Of a stretch of 64,000 nt of DNA, positions 34,348-44,390 are shown in pieces. The position numbers and the translations under genes were made by a program. The DNA comes from Winogradskyella endarachnes. GTDB lineage: Bacteria > Bacteroidota > Bacteroidia > Flavobacteriales > Flavobacteriaceae. Location: NCBI RefSeq assembly GCF_009741275.1, contig NZ_WOWS01000007.1, forward strand, positions 83,564 to 147,563. The letters are read 5' to 3'. Below the pieces are notes generated by a model. The model worked only from the letters and a program-made list of their open reading frames with translations. It did no database searches and was not told the DNA's origin. Position 1 is the first letter of the stretch. Every line of letters starts with the position of its first letter.

Positions 34348-34806
34348 ATGAAACGAGCATTATTCCCAGGATCTTTTGACCCAATTACAAACGGACACTA
34401 CGATATTATAAAACGTGGCATTAAATTATTTGACGAAGTTGTAGTTGCCATTGGTATTAATGCCGAAAAAAAATATATGTTTTCTTTAGAACAACGTAAA
34501 AAATTCATTGAAGACGCTTTTAAAGACGAACCTAAAGTAAAAGTGGTGACTTATACAGGATTAACAATTGATTTTTGCGAAAAAATTGATGCTAAATTTA
34601 TTTTAAGAGGTCTGCGAAATCCTGCAGATTTTGAATTTGAAAAAGCTATTGCTCACACCAACAGAAGGCTCTCTAAAATTGAAACTGTATTTCTATTAAC
34701 TGCAGCAAAAACCTCTTTTATTTCATCTTCTATAGTAAGAGATGTGTTAAGAAATAATGGAGACTATACGGTTTTAGTGCCTGAGAGTGTTAGAGTGAAT
34801 AATTAA
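34348..34806 (+). CDS. coaD: Phosphopantetheine adenylyltransferase
   Basis: 152 residues. FPGSFDPITNGHYDIIKRG carries the TxGH nucleotidyltransferase motif and ISSSIVRDV the second. It makes dephospho-CoA from phosphopantetheine and ATP. TATCTTTA upstream of the gene fits the -7 pattern. Confidence 0.97.
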   Translation: MKRALFPGSFDPITNGHYDIIKRGIKLFDEVVVAIGINAEKKYMFSLEQRKKFIEDAFKDEPKVKVVTYTGLTIDFCEKIDAKFILRGLRNPADFEFEKAIAHTNRRLSKIETVFLLTAAKTSFISSSIVRDVLRNNGDYTVLVPESVRVNN

Positions 34807-34812
34807 GAGAAT

Positions 34813-35766
34813 TTATTTAAAATTAATAAATGGAAATTCCGATTTTAAACTTTCAATATCCGATTGAAGCTTTAAAAGAAATTTTTGGTGTGCCTCAGAA
34901 TTTGGATTAAACGGTCTATGTGCCTTTCTAGACTGAATTGAACTGACCTTTTCTAGTGTTTCTAACGCATCTGCAGATAACCAAACTGTAGTGAATTTTT
35001 CCCAAATATAATCTACAGCTGTAGTATTAGGATGCAGCATGTCTTCTTTATAAAAACGGTAATCTCTTAATTCATCCATCATAATTTCATAAGAAGGAAA
35101 ATAATAAAGTTGTTCTCTAGGTTCTACAACCTGATGAATTGCAGTTAATAAGTGCGATTTACTTAGGGTGTTTTCAACAAAGCCATCTTTAATATGTCTT
35201 ACAGGCGAAACAGTAAATAAAAATGAAATTTTAGGATTTACACATCGTATTAAACTTATAATTGATTCTAATGCTTCTACAATTTGTTCAACGGTAAGTA
35301 ATTCTTTTAAAAACTGTTTTTGAGGTATTTTATGGCAATTGGCAACAATATTATCTGAAGCAATATGTCTATAAACCCAACTTGTACCTAATGTAATTAT
35401 AACATGACTTGCACTAAAAAGATAATTATAAGTCTCATCAATTTGAGTATTCAAACTATCTAATAATTCTTCTTTTGAAGTCGTGTTTAATTTTGAATGT
35501 GCATCTAAACAACTCCAGTGCTCATTATGAAAATGTAATTCATCTTCAGAATAATAATCTTTATTTACAGCACGTGTGATTAAATTTTCAATTGCTAATG
35601 GATGAAATAAAATACCAAAAGGATTAATTACATTTTGAAACTTAAAATACTCAAACTTAGCACCTATATTTTCAGAAAAGCACGAACCTAATAACAACAC
35701 GTTAGATTTATAATCTATTTGATTATGTGGTTGTGGTTTTAGTGGTATTTCGGTTTGTAGTTTCAT
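34813..35766 (-). CDS. GSCFA-domain protein
   Basis: 317 residues. VLLLGSCFSENIG is the GSCFA signature, followed by NPFGILFHP, TLGTSWVYRH and MLHPNTTAVDYIWEKF with the late Asp/His pair of SGNH-like hydrolases. Bacteroidota-specific; an esterase-like activity is predicted but unproven. Convergent with coaD, six bases apart. Confidence 0.93.
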   Translation of the reverse strand: MKLQTEIPLKPQPHNQIDYKSNVLLLGSCFSENIGAKFEYFKFQNVINPFGILFHPLAIENLITRAVNKDYYSEDELHFHNEHWSCLDAHSKLNTTSKEELLDSLNTQIDETYNYLFSASHVIITLGTSWVYRHIASDNIVANCHKIPQKQFLKELLTVEQIVEALESIISLIRCVNPKISFLFTVSPVRHIKDGFVENTLSKSHLLTAIHQVVEPREQLYYFPSYEIMMDELRDYRFYKEDMLHPNTTAVDYIWEKFTTVWLSADALETLEKVSSIQSRKAHRPFNPNSEAHQKFLLKLQSDIESLKSEFPFINFK

Positions 35767-35820
35767 TTATTTTAATCAAATTCGGAAAGCCAAACTCTTA
35801 AATTAATAAACCCATTTTTT

Positions 35821-35889
35821 CTTTGCGACTTAGCGTCTCAGCGACGAAATATTTACTTTTATTTCTTTGTTGCTTAGTAGCTCTGTAAC
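35821..35889 (+). repeat. Degenerate octamer tandem repeat, two blocks
   Basis: Block one (35821-35844) reads CTTTGCGA, CTTAGCGT, CTCAGCGA. Block two (35865-35888) reads CTTTGTTG, CTTAGTAG, CTCTGTAA. Both are three-unit arrays with the frame CTnnGnnn and align to one another. They lie in the alaS-GSCFA spacer. Neither encodes a credible peptide. Confidence 0.75.
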
Positions 35890-35912
35890 TTTTAAAATTT
35901 CCAAATATCTAT

Positions 35913-38528
35913 TTATCCTAAATAAGTCTTCCCAGCCTCTAAAGCAACTTCAATACCTTGTGGATTTTTCCCTCCTGCAGTAGCAAAGAAAGGTTGTCCT
36001 CCTCCTCCTCCTTGGATGTGTTTTCCTAATTCTCTTACAATAGTCCCAGCATTTAAATTTTTGCTAGCCACTAATTCCTTAGAGATATAGCAAGACAGAA
36101 TGGCTTTACCATTATTTTCAGCTCCAAATAAAAGCATCAAATTATCAAACTGACTTCCTAATTCAAAACATACATCTTTAATTCCTGAGGCATCTAAATC
36201 TAGTTTTTTAGCTAAGAATTGAACACCATTAATCTCAGTTATTTCATTCTTTAATTCATCTTTAATATGTTTTGCTTTGTCTTTTAATAAGCTTTCTATT
36301 TGTTTTTTTAATTCCGTATTTTCATCTTGAAGATTAGTTAATGCCTTTACAGGTTCCTTTGCATTATTAAGCAAACCTTTCATTTGTAAATAGGTTTCAT
36401 TATTCTCAGAAAAATAATCTCTAACCGATTTATTAGTTATTGCTTCAATTCTTCGTATTCCGGCAGCAACAGCACCTTCAGATATAATTTTAAAGTGCCA
36501 AATATCAGAGGTGTTTTTAACATGGATTCCACCACATAATTCTATAGATTTCCCAAATCTTATTGTTCTAACCGTATCGCCATATTTCTCTCCAAATAAT
36601 GCCATGGCACCATCTTCAATTGCTTTCTCCATCGGAACATTTCGTCCTTCTTCTAAAGGTAATTTACTTTCAATTCTAGCATTTACAAAGTCTTCTATTT
36701 CTTGTAATTGCTCTGCAGTTACTTTAGAGAAATGAGAAAAATCAAAACGTAAAGACTCTGGTTTTACAAGAGAACCTTTCTGTTCTACATGCTCACCTAA
36801 AATAGTTCTTAATGCTTGATGTAATAAGTGTGTTGCAGTGTGGTTACTAGAAGATAATGCCCTATGTTCGCTACTTACAATTGCCTTAAAACTATCATTT
36901 AAATGATTTGGTAGTTCTTTTGTTAAGTGGTAAACAACATTATTTTCTTTTTTTGTATCTAATATATATACAACGTCACCATGCTTATCTTCTAAAAAGC
37001 CTTTGTCTCCTACTTGCCCACCACCTTCTGGATAAAATGGTGTTAGGTTAAAAACCAATTGGTACATTTCACCATCTTTTTTAGAGGTTACTTTACGATA
37101 CTTAGCAATTTTTACAGTTGCTTCTTCAGAATCGTAGCCAATAAACTCTTGTGCTTCATCTTCAAATAATACAATCCAATCTTCGGTAGATGTTTCACTT
37201 GCCGAACGTGATCTATTTTTCTGTTTTTGTAATTCTTCTTTAAAGCCTTTTTCGTCTAATTTTAAATGCTTTTCAGACAAAATTAAAGCTGTTAAATCAA
37301 TAGGAAATCCGTAAGTATCATATAATTCAAAAGCTTTTTCTCCTGAAACGGTATCGCCTTTTGTTTCTTCTACAATTCTATTTAACAATACTAAACCTTG
37401 ATCCAATGTTCTTAAAAAAGAGGTTTCTTCTTCCTTAATAACATTTTCTATTAATGTTTTCTGCGCACTTAATTCTGGGAATGCCTCACCCATTTTTTTG
37501 CTCAACACATCTACTAAACGATATATAAAAGGTTCTTTTTTATCTAAAAAGGTAAATCCATAACGCACAGCTCTACGTAAAATTCTTCGAATAACGTAAC
37601 CTGCACCAGTATTACTAGGTAATTGACCATCTGCAATAGAAAATGCAACAGCTCTTACATGATCCGAAATCACTCTTATAGCCACATCTGCCTTTTCATC
37701 CTTACCATAATTTTTATTTGTTATGGTTTCTATCTCACGTATAATTGGTGTAAAAACATCAGTGTCATAATTAGATTGCACACCTTGTAAAACCATACAA
37801 AGCCGTTCAAATCCCATACCTGTATCAATATGTTTATTAGGTAAATCTTCTAGTATACCATTTGCTTTTCGGTTGTATTGCATAAAAACCAAATTCCAGA
37901 CTTCTACAACCTGCGGATGATCCATATTAACTAAAGATTTACCATCTACTTTTTCTTTTTCTGCCTTTGACCTTATATCTACATGAATTTCACTACAAGG
38001 ACCACAAGGACCTTGATCACCCATTTCCCAGAAATTATCTTTCTTATTGCCTTTTAAAATGCGGTCTTCAGCAATATATTGTTTCCAGATATTATAAGCT
38101 TCCGTGTCCATTTCTAGCTTATCATTGTCATTACTACCTTCAAAAACGGTAACATATAAGATATCTTTATCAATACCGTAAACTTCGGTTAAAAGTTCCC
38201 AAGCCCAAGCTATGGCTTCTTTTTTAAAATAATCACCAAAACTCCAGTTCCCTAACATTTCAAATAATGTATGGTGATAGGTATCGTAACCAACTTCCTC
38301 TAAATCGTTATGCTTGCCAGAAACACGTAGACATTTTTGAGAATCTGTAATTCTATTGTTCTTTGGTTCAGTATTACCAAGAAAATACTCTTTAAATGGT
38401 GCCATTCCAGAATTTACAAACATCAGTGTTGGATCATTCTTTAATACCATTGGTGCAGAAGGAACAATTAAGTGCTGTTTTCCTTCAAAAAAGTTTAAAA
38501 ATTTAGAACGGATTTCTTGAGACTTCAT
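35913..38528 (-). CDS. alaS: Alanyl-tRNA synthetase
   Basis: 871 residues, full length. Class II catalytic core at the N-terminus ([34 protein letters not shown]), an editing domain with [12 protein letters not shown] and [12 protein letters not shown] zinc/hydrolysis motifs, and a C-terminal DHHA1-type domain with a Gly-rich [10 protein letters not shown] block. Charges tRNA-Ala and removes misacylated Ser/Gly. Confidence 0.97.
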   Translation of the reverse strand: MKSQEIRSKFLNFFEGKQHLIVPSAPMVLKNDPTLMFVNSGMAPFKEYFLGNTEPKNNRITDSQKCLRVSGKHNDLEEVGYDTYHHTLFEMLGNWSFGDYFKKEAIAWAWELLTEVYGIDKDILYVTVFEGSNDNDKLEMDTEAYNIWKQYIAEDRILKGNKKDNFWEMGDQGPCGPCSEIHVDIRSKAEKEKVDGKSLVNMDHPQVVEVWNLVFMQYNRKANGILEDLPNKHIDTGMGFERLCMVLQGVQSNYDTDVFTPIIREIETITNKNYGKDEKADVAIRVISDHVRAVAFSIADGQLPSNTGAGYVIRRILRRAVRYGFTFLDKKEPFIYRLVDVLSKKMGEAFPELSAQKTLIENVIKEEETSFLRTLDQGLVLLNRIVEETKGDTVSGEKAFELYDTYGFPIDLTALILSEKHLKLDEKGFKEELQKQKNRSRSASETSTEDWIVLFEDEAQEFIGYDSEEATVKIAKYRKVTSKKDGEMYQLVFNLTPFYPEGGGQVGDKGFLEDKHGDVVYILDTKKENNVVYHLTKELPNHLNDSFKAIVSSEHRALSSSNHTATHLLHQALRTILGEHVEQKGSLVKPESLRFDFSHFSKVTAEQLQEIEDFVNARIESKLPLEEGRNVPMEKAIEDGAMALFGEKYGDTVRTIRFGKSIELCGGIHVKNTSDIWHFKIISEGAVAAGIRRIEAITNKSVRDYFSENNETYLQMKGLLNNAKEPVKALTNLQDENTELKKQIESLLKDKAKHIKDELKNEITEINGVQFLAKKLDLDASGIKDVCFELGSQFDNLMLLFGAENNGKAILSCYISKELVASKNLNAGTIVRELGKHIQGGGGGQPFFATAGGKNPQGIEVALEAGKTYLG

Positions 38529-38592
38529 ATATTAAAATTAAAGCTAGTTTTTAATAAATTGCGTAATTGAAAAACATTTTTTTATCTTTACT

Positions 38593-38635
38593 CACCATTT
38601 TTTAATTTAAAATATGGTGTTTGTGACCTCACAAA
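38593..38635. promoter_or_regulatory. Two adjacent palindromes between alaS and the M23 gene
   Basis: A 27-base near-palindrome (38593-38619, CACCATTTTTTAA against TTAAAATATGGTG, one mismatch) is immediately followed by a perfect inverted repeat TTTGTG-ACCT-CACAAA (38620-38635). They sit in the divergent spacer (38529-38747), where no gene is seen. Operator sites are plausible. Confidence 0.5.
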
Positions 38636-38747
38636 TTAACTACATTAAAAATTAAATTGATATAATTTTTGTAGGTTTGAAAGTTACGCTTAAATAAGAT
38701 GCTTACTTTGTGCACTTATTTGCTGCAAAAATAGTATAAATTCAAAG

Positions 38748-39719
38748 ATGGCTAAAGTAAAATATTATTATGATTCTGAAACGCTTTCTTACCGCAAAAT
38801 AAAGCGTAAGAAACGAACAACTTTTAAATATGCTGTGGTATTTTTAACAGCTGCAGCACTATTTGGTTTCTTGTCTTTTTTTATTGCCAGTCAATACATA
38901 GAGTCACCTAAAGAACGTGAAATGGCTAGAGAATTGCAAAACATGGAATTGCAATTTGAATTGCTCAAAAAACGAACAGATGACGCATTTGCCGCACTAG
39001 AAAATGTAGAAGAACGTGATAACGCTATTTACAGACTATATTTTGAAGCAAACCCTATACCTACGGAACAACGTAGAGCTGGTTTTGGAGGTATTAACCG
39101 TTACAAAAAATATGAAGGATATAATAATTCTCAATTAATTGCTGAGAGTAATAAACGTCTAGATATTTTAGAAAAAGCAATTGTAGTACAATCTAAATCC
39201 TTAGATGAGATTGCCAGACTTGCAGAAGATAAAGAAAAGTTTTTAGAAGCCATACCTGCTATACAGCCAATTAGTAACGAAAATTTAACACGTATGGCAT
39301 CTGGTTATGGTTATAGAACTGATCCTTTTACAAAGGTTAGAAAATTTCATTTTGGTATGGATTTTACAGCACCAAGAGGCACCCCAATTTATGCTTCGGG
39401 AAATGGTGTAGTTAAGCGAGCAGATAACAACTCTACAGGTTACGGAAATCATATTAGAATAGACCATGGTTACGGTTATATTTCATTGTACGCACACTTA
39501 TATAAGTATAACGTTAAAGTTAACCAACGTGTTAAACGTGGCGACTTAATTGGTTTTGTTGGTAGTACAGGGCGCTCTGAAGCACCTCACCTACATTATG
39601 AAGTTTTTAAAGATGGTGAACGTATAAACCCAATTAATTTTTACTACGGAAACTTGTCTGCAGAAGAATATGACATACTGCTAAAGAAAGCATCGTTAGA
39701 AAACCAATCTCTAGATTAA
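38748..39719 (+). CDS. M23-family peptidoglycan endopeptidase
   Basis: 323 residues. One transmembrane helix near residues 27-48, a coiled-coil stretch (about 58-175) and a C-terminal LytM/M23 domain with the zinc motifs FHFGMDF and HLHYE. It probably cuts peptide cross-links during growth or division. Immediately precedes a MerR-like gene, one base apart. Confidence 0.95.
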   Translation: MAKVKYYYDSETLSYRKIKRKKRTTFKYAVVFLTAAALFGFLSFFIASQYIESPKEREMARELQNMELQFELLKKRTDDAFAALENVEERDNAIYRLYFEANPIPTEQRRAGFGGINRYKKYEGYNNSQLIAESNKRLDILEKAIVVQSKSLDEIARLAEDKEKFLEAIPAIQPISNENLTRMASGYGYRTDPFTKVRKFHFGMDFTAPRGTPIYASGNGVVKRADNNSTGYGNHIRIDHGYGYISLYAHLYKYNVKVNQRVKRGDLIGFVGSTGRSEAPHLHYEVFKDGERINPINFYYGNLSAEEYDILLKKASLENQSLD

Positions 39720-39720
39720 G

Positions 39721-40050
39721 ATGCATATAGATTTACCAGAAAAACGATATTATGGCATTGGCGAAGTAGCCAAAGCTTTTAAAGTTAATGCTTCTTTAAT
39801 TAGATTTTGGGAAAAAGAATTTGATGCTTTAAAGCCAAAGAAAAACGCTAAAGGCAACAGAAAATTTACGCCTGAGGATATTAAGAACCTTAAGTTCATT
39901 TACCATTTAGTAAAAGAAAGAGGTTTTACTCTCGAAGGCGCTAAAACACACCTTAAAGAAGAAAAAAAACAAGCTTTAGATAAGTTCGCCATTATAGAAA
40001 AACTTGAAGGTATAAAAGCACAACTAACAAAAATAAAAACACAACTTTAA
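39721..40050 (+). CDS. MerR-family transcriptional regulator
   Basis: 109 residues. Winged helix-turn-helix YYGIGEVAKAFKVNASLIRF followed by a FWEKEFDALKPKKNAKGNRKFT wing and a short coiled coil. No C-terminal ligand domain. Flavobacteria commonly carry this short MerR beside M23 and LemA genes. Target unknown; the divergent spacer palindromes at 38593-38635 are candidates. Confidence 0.92.
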   Translation: MHIDLPEKRYYGIGEVAKAFKVNASLIRFWEKEFDALKPKKNAKGNRKFTPEDIKNLKFIYHLVKERGFTLEGAKTHLKEEKKQALDKFAIIEKLEGIKAQLTKIKTQL

Positions 40051-40061
40051 ACTAAACTATT

Positions 40062-40658
40062 ATGAAAAAATGGCTCGTTCCTGTTATTATAATTGCACTT
40101 TTAGGATTTGCTTTATATTCTTGGGGAAAAAACTTTAACAATGAGGCTGTAACATTAAATGAAAATGTAAAAGAATCTTGGGGAAATGTGCAAACTTCCT
40201 ACCAAAGACGTAATGACCTTATTGGCAACTTAGTTAAAACGGTACAAGGAGCTGCCGATTTTGAAAAAAGCACTTTAGAAGCCGTAATTAAAGCACGTTC
40301 TGAAGCTACAAAAACTACAATAGACCCTTCTAACATTACACCAGAGCAGTTAAAAGCCTTTAACCAAGCACAAGGTGGATTAAGTAGTGCTTTATCTAGA
40401 TTACTTGTTACTGTAGAGAAATATCCAGATTTAAAAACAAATCAGAATTTCTTAAAACTACAAGATGAGCTAACCAGTACAGAGAACACTATACAAACCG
40501 CAAGAACACGCTATAATGAAAAGATAAAGCCTTACAACATTCATGTTAACACATTTCCTAATAGTATTTTAGCAGGTTTTTTAAATTTTGATGAAAAACC
40601 ATATTTTGATGCTGAAGCTGGTGCTGAAAAACCTGTAGATGTAGAATTTGATTTTTAA
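40062..40658 (+). CDS. LemA family protein
   Basis: 198 residues. N-terminal transmembrane helix, then the LemA helical domain (VKESWGNVQTSYQRRNDLIGNLVKTVQG) and a conserved RYNEKIKPYN block with a short acidic tail. Role unclear; the neighbours with TPM domains are the usual partners of LemA. Confidence 0.95.
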   Translation: MKKWLVPVIIIALLGFALYSWGKNFNNEAVTLNENVKESWGNVQTSYQRRNDLIGNLVKTVQGAADFEKSTLEAVIKARSEATKTTIDPSNITPEQLKAFNQAQGGLSSALSRLLVTVEKYPDLKTNQNFLKLQDELTSTENTIQTARTRYNEKIKPYNIHVNTFPNSILAGFLNFDEKPYFDAEAGAEKPVDVEFDF

Positions 40659-40670
40659 TAAATTAATAAC

Positions 40671-41108
40671 ATGTCTAAACTTGAAGATTTTCTTAGTACC
40701 AAGGATGAAGAGAGAATCGTTGAAGCTATACGAAATGCAGAGAAAAACACATCTGGAGAAATCCGTGTTCACATAGAAAAGCATTGCGAAAGTGATATTT
40801 TTGAACACGCTGTAGAGGTTTTTTATAACTTAAAAATGGATAACACCAGAGAACAAAATGGTGTATTAATTTACGTTGCTGTTGAAAATAAATCTTTTGT
40901 GATTTATGGTGATACAGCAATTAATGCTGTTGTGGATAAGAATTTCTGGAATTCTACAAGAGATATCATTGCTTCGCATTTTAAAACAGGAAATTTTAGT
41001 GAAGGTTTAATTAAGGGGATTGAACAAGCAGGACGAGAATTATCTACCCATTTCCCTTGGCAGCAGGAAGACACTAACGAACTTGATAATACAATTTCTA
41101 AAGGCTAA
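40671..41108 (+). CDS. TPM-domain protein, cytoplasmic form
   Basis: 145 residues. One TPM (TLP18.3/Psb32/MOLO-1) domain, with ISGEIRVHIE-like TSGEIRVHIE, ENGVLIYVA-like QNGVLIYVAVENKSFVIYGD and a C-terminal helix. No signal peptide. Its stop overlaps the start of the larger TPM gene by one base. Confidence 0.92.
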   Translation: MSKLEDFLSTKDEERIVEAIRNAEKNTSGEIRVHIEKHCESDIFEHAVEVFYNLKMDNTREQNGVLIYVAVENKSFVIYGDTAINAVVDKNFWNSTRDIIASHFKTGNFSEGLIKGIEQAGRELSTHFPWQQEDTNELDNTISKG

Positions 41109-41941
41109 TGTATAAATTCAAGCACTTATTTATAACCATTGTATTAAGCATTTTTACAAGTTTATTTTTTACTGCAAATGCACAATATAATATACCCGAC
41201 AAACCAAAATACATTCCGCCTGTTATAGACAGTACAGGCACCTTACAGAAATACGAATTTAATGCACTAACCCAAAAATTACAACATTATAGTGATAGTA
41301 CATCTACAGAAGTTATTGTTGCTATAATACCCACAACAAAAGGCGAAAACATAGGTTTACTAACCCCAAAATGGGGACATAAATGGGGAATTGGCCAAGC
41401 TGAAGAGGATAACGGTGTTTTTATTTTATTAGCCATAAATGATAGAGACATATGGATTTCTCCAGGATATGGTGTAGAAGATAGATTAACAGCAGGTACT
41501 GTAGGAGAAATAACTAGAAATGTCATCATCCCAGAATTTAAAAGAAGGGATTATTATAGTGGTTTAGATAAAGGAACAGATGCTATTTTTGATGTGCTTA
41601 GTGGTGCGTACAAAAACAATAGAAAGCAATCATCTTCAGAAGGCATACCTTTTGAAGTTATCCTCTTTTTGTTCATCATATTTATAATTTTTGTAATTGC
41701 TATTTCTAAAACTCGAGGTGGTGGAAACGGACGTGGTGGCGGAAATCATAATTCTGATGATGCCAGAAGTATACTCGAAGCTATTATTTTAAGTAATATG
41801 GGAAGAGGAAGCTACTCAAGAGGTTCATCTTCTGGAGATTTTGGAGGAGGATTTGGTGGCAGCTCTGGAGGCGGTAGTTTTGGAGGTGGCTTTGGAGGCG
41901 GAGGCGGATTCTCTGGTGGAGGCGCTGGTGGAAGCTGGTAA
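41108..41941 (+). CDS. TPM-domain membrane protein with glycine-rich tail
   Basis: 277 residues. Signal peptide (about 1-25), TPM domain (about 35-165; DNGVFILLAINDRDIWISPGYGVE), one transmembrane helix (about 184-200) and a Gly/Ser-rich tail with repeated FGGG and GGGS units. Architecture as in YgcG-type proteins. The lemA-tpm-tpm order is a recurring membrane-stress cassette. Confidence 0.93.
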   Translation: MYKFKHLFITIVLSIFTSLFFTANAQYNIPDKPKYIPPVIDSTGTLQKYEFNALTQKLQHYSDSTSTEVIVAIIPTTKGENIGLLTPKWGHKWGIGQAEEDNGVFILLAINDRDIWISPGYGVEDRLTAGTVGEITRNVIIPEFKRRDYYSGLDKGTDAIFDVLSGAYKNNRKQSSSEGIPFEVILFLFIIFIIFVIAISKTRGGGNGRGGGNHNSDDARSILEAIILSNMGRGSYSRGSSSGDFGGGFGGSSGGGSFGGGFGGGGGFSGGGAGGSW

Positions 41942-41951
41942 AAATTTTTAA

Positions 41952-44384
41952 TTAGCGTTTTAAAGTAAAATGCCCTTGGTTTGTTCTACCTTCATTAAGC
42001 TCTGCTACAAACCAATAATCATCGGTTGGCATAAGTTTTCCGTTATGTGAGCCATCCCAAGATGAATTTTGCGAATTTAGTGTCGCTAATAACTTACCAT
42101 AACGGTTAAATATTTTTACGCTAATAGGACTATTGTTTAGTGACACAAATCCTTTTATTTGCCAAGTTTCATTTTTAGCATCACCATTTGGTGTAAAGAA
42201 CTTTGGAAAACCTAAAACCGCGATATCTTCAGAAATAATTCCACAACCCGCTTTAACATCTTTAATATAGATTTGATGTATACCAGCAGGCACATCGTTA
42301 AATACATTTGATTCTTGATAGATTCCATTTTCATCATCCAAAGCAAAAAGGTATGTACCATCACCAGATACCAAAATAGAAATAGTATTATTTTCTGACA
42401 AATCAATAACTTCAACAGATTCTACTGTTGCAGTAGCAGAAGGTAATACAGTTATTGTTCTCTTATTTGTGCAACCCAATGGTTTAGTAACAAAAACTTC
42501 GTAAACACCAACTTCATTTACATCTATAGATATGGTAGTTTCACCTGTAGACCATTCATAAGCATAATTGTTAGGTATATCATTTACTATACCTCCATAT
42601 AGCGATATCGTATTGGGAAAACTATTTACACAATAATAAACGTCTTCATCCTCTAAAAGCGCTGGGATACTATCTACAACTAAATATATTTCTGCAATAC
42701 TGTAACAAGTTCCGTTTTGTTCTAATCTAGCATATACTGTTTGATTGTATGGTTCTATGTTTGTGTAACTACTACTAAGTTGGTTGGTTTGCAATAAAGC
42801 ATCACTATAAGATTGATAGTAACCTAAAATTGTAATATCTGAAGATTCACCATCCAAAATCTGATTTTCTGCTAAAGACAAATCGAAAGTTACCATTCCT
42901 GTTTCTTCAAAATTATCACAAACATTTAAAGTTGCCGTGTTTGAAATTGTTGTATTCACAGACAAAACAACTTCTGCACTATTACTACAATTTGTTATAG
43001 TGTTTGTTACTAAGGCATACACGGTTTGGTTATTACTAACATTTACATAATCTTCATCGTTTATTGGAATGGTAAAATCTTCATTTTCAAAAAATTCAAT
43101 TTCAAAATTATTTAAACTTCCTCCCACAATAGAAGCATTATAATCGCTTAAGTTAAAATTTGAAATACCATCCATAACGCTATCCTCACACTGTATTATT
43201 GTAATATTAGAAACATTTGGCAATGGATTGATGGTGATGGTAAATGGTAATCTGTCTAAATTTGCATTACAATCAGGTACAACAGGTGCTAACCAAAAGC
43301 TTGTAGATGCATCTATATTAACATTATAGTTTAAACCTGAATGAATTGGAGTTGTAGCGGTTTCTGACTCAAACCACCAAACATCACTAACGTTAGCCTG
43401 CACTGAAAGCGAATAATTATCTGCACCACAAAATGCCATGTTTTCAATAGTTATGCGTGGCATAATTAAATTACTGCTCGCTGATAAATTTATTTCTGGG
43501 TCATTGGGCATACCACCAAACTCAACAATATAACCTTGTGGATGATAATCGGAATTTACATCTATTTCCCCTGTATTACTTAAATCATTCCACGCTCCCA
43601 AAACACCCACTGTTGGTGCTGTAATGTGTGCATAGTGTTCTTGGTTTAAGTTATTAGGTTCAGATGTATTCCAAAAGGCAAACATACCGTTAGGCGCACT
43701 ACCGTTAGCTTCACCTTGCCAAAATATTTGTCCTTCTTCAGGACCTGTCATCCATTTCCAAGTACCTTCAGACTCAACATCAGAACCACCAATCCACCCA
43801 GTACCAGAACTTTGAGCACCTGCCAATTGCGATTCTTCCTCTGTAGTTATCGTTGCTAAATAACCTTGTAACCCAAAATAATCTTGTGATGCAGCTATAT
43901 CTCTAGCTTCTGTCCAAGTAATTCCGGGAGATGAAACATAAAAATAATAATGACCTGTACTAGGTAAATAATTAGCATTTCCTAAATTAACCGAGAACTG
44001 CCTATCTTGTGTAAAGTTGGTTTGCGTAGTTTGAAAAACTGTACTTTCTATCGCTGCTTCAAATTCAGTAAAAGTTGCAGGACCAATCAGTGCCAATATA
44101 CCTTCTGAAGCATTCCAAGAAGCTATTATATTAGGATGATCACCTTGTAAACTTAAATTATCTAAACCAAATTCATAACCTTCAGAAATTTGAATGATAA
44201 CTTCGCTTAGTGTTGTGTCCTCAGAATTTTGGTCGGTTATTGAAACATAGGTTACAATGGGAATTTCACTTTCTACGCAATACAATTGATTACCAGTAAT
44301 AGTTATTTCTGGTGGAAAGTTTTGCGCACAAACCTGAAAACCAAACAATAAAGCAAAAAAAACATGTAAGCCTTTAATTTTCAT
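41952..44384 (-). CDS. Secreted C-type lectin-domain protein with T9SS type B sorting domain
   Basis: 810 residues. Signal peptide (1-20), a cadherin-like first segment, and a C-type-lectin domain (about 148-290) that shows YYFYVSSPGITWTEARDIA, the calcium-site motifs EPNNLNQEHY and GAWNDLS. Ig-like linker modules follow. The C-terminus is FFTPNGDAKNETWQIKGF...IFNRYGKLL, the type B T9SS signal. It should be exported by T9SS and bind glycans at the surface. It lies six bases behind der, an unusual partner. Confidence 0.92.
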   Translation of the reverse strand: MKIKGLHVFFALLFGFQVCAQNFPPEITITGNQLYCVESEIPIVTYVSITDQNSEDTTLSEVIIQISEGYEFGLDNLSLQGDHPNIIASWNASEGILALIGPATFTEFEAAIESTVFQTTQTNFTQDRQFSVNLGNANYLPSTGHYYFYVSSPGITWTEARDIAASQDYFGLQGYLATITTEEESQLAGAQSSGTGWIGGSDVESEGTWKWMTGPEEGQIFWQGEANGSAPNGMFAFWNTSEPNNLNQEHYAHITAPTVGVLGAWNDLSNTGEIDVNSDYHPQGYIVEFGGMPNDPEINLSASSNLIMPRITIENMAFCGADNYSLSVQANVSDVWWFESETATTPIHSGLNYNVNIDASTSFWLAPVVPDCNANLDRLPFTITINPLPNVSNITIIQCEDSVMDGISNFNLSDYNASIVGGSLNNFEIEFFENEDFTIPINDEDYVNVSNNQTVYALVTNTITNCSNSAEVVLSVNTTISNTATLNVCDNFEETGMVTFDLSLAENQILDGESSDITILGYYQSYSDALLQTNQLSSSYTNIEPYNQTVYARLEQNGTCYSIAEIYLVVDSIPALLEDEDVYYCVNSFPNTISLYGGIVNDIPNNYAYEWSTGETTISIDVNEVGVYEVFVTKPLGCTNKRTITVLPSATATVESVEVIDLSENNTISILVSGDGTYLFALDDENGIYQESNVFNDVPAGIHQIYIKDVKAGCGIISEDIAVLGFPKFFTPNGDAKNETWQIKGFVSLNNSPISVKIFNRYGKLLATLNSQNSSWDGSHNGKLMPTDDYWFVAELNEGRTNQGHFTLKR

Positions 44385-44390
44385 AATAAC

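Noticed and set aside
38620..38635. CRP site of the TGTGA-N6-TCACA type
   Set aside because: The half-sites TGTGA and TCACA are separated by two bases rather than six.
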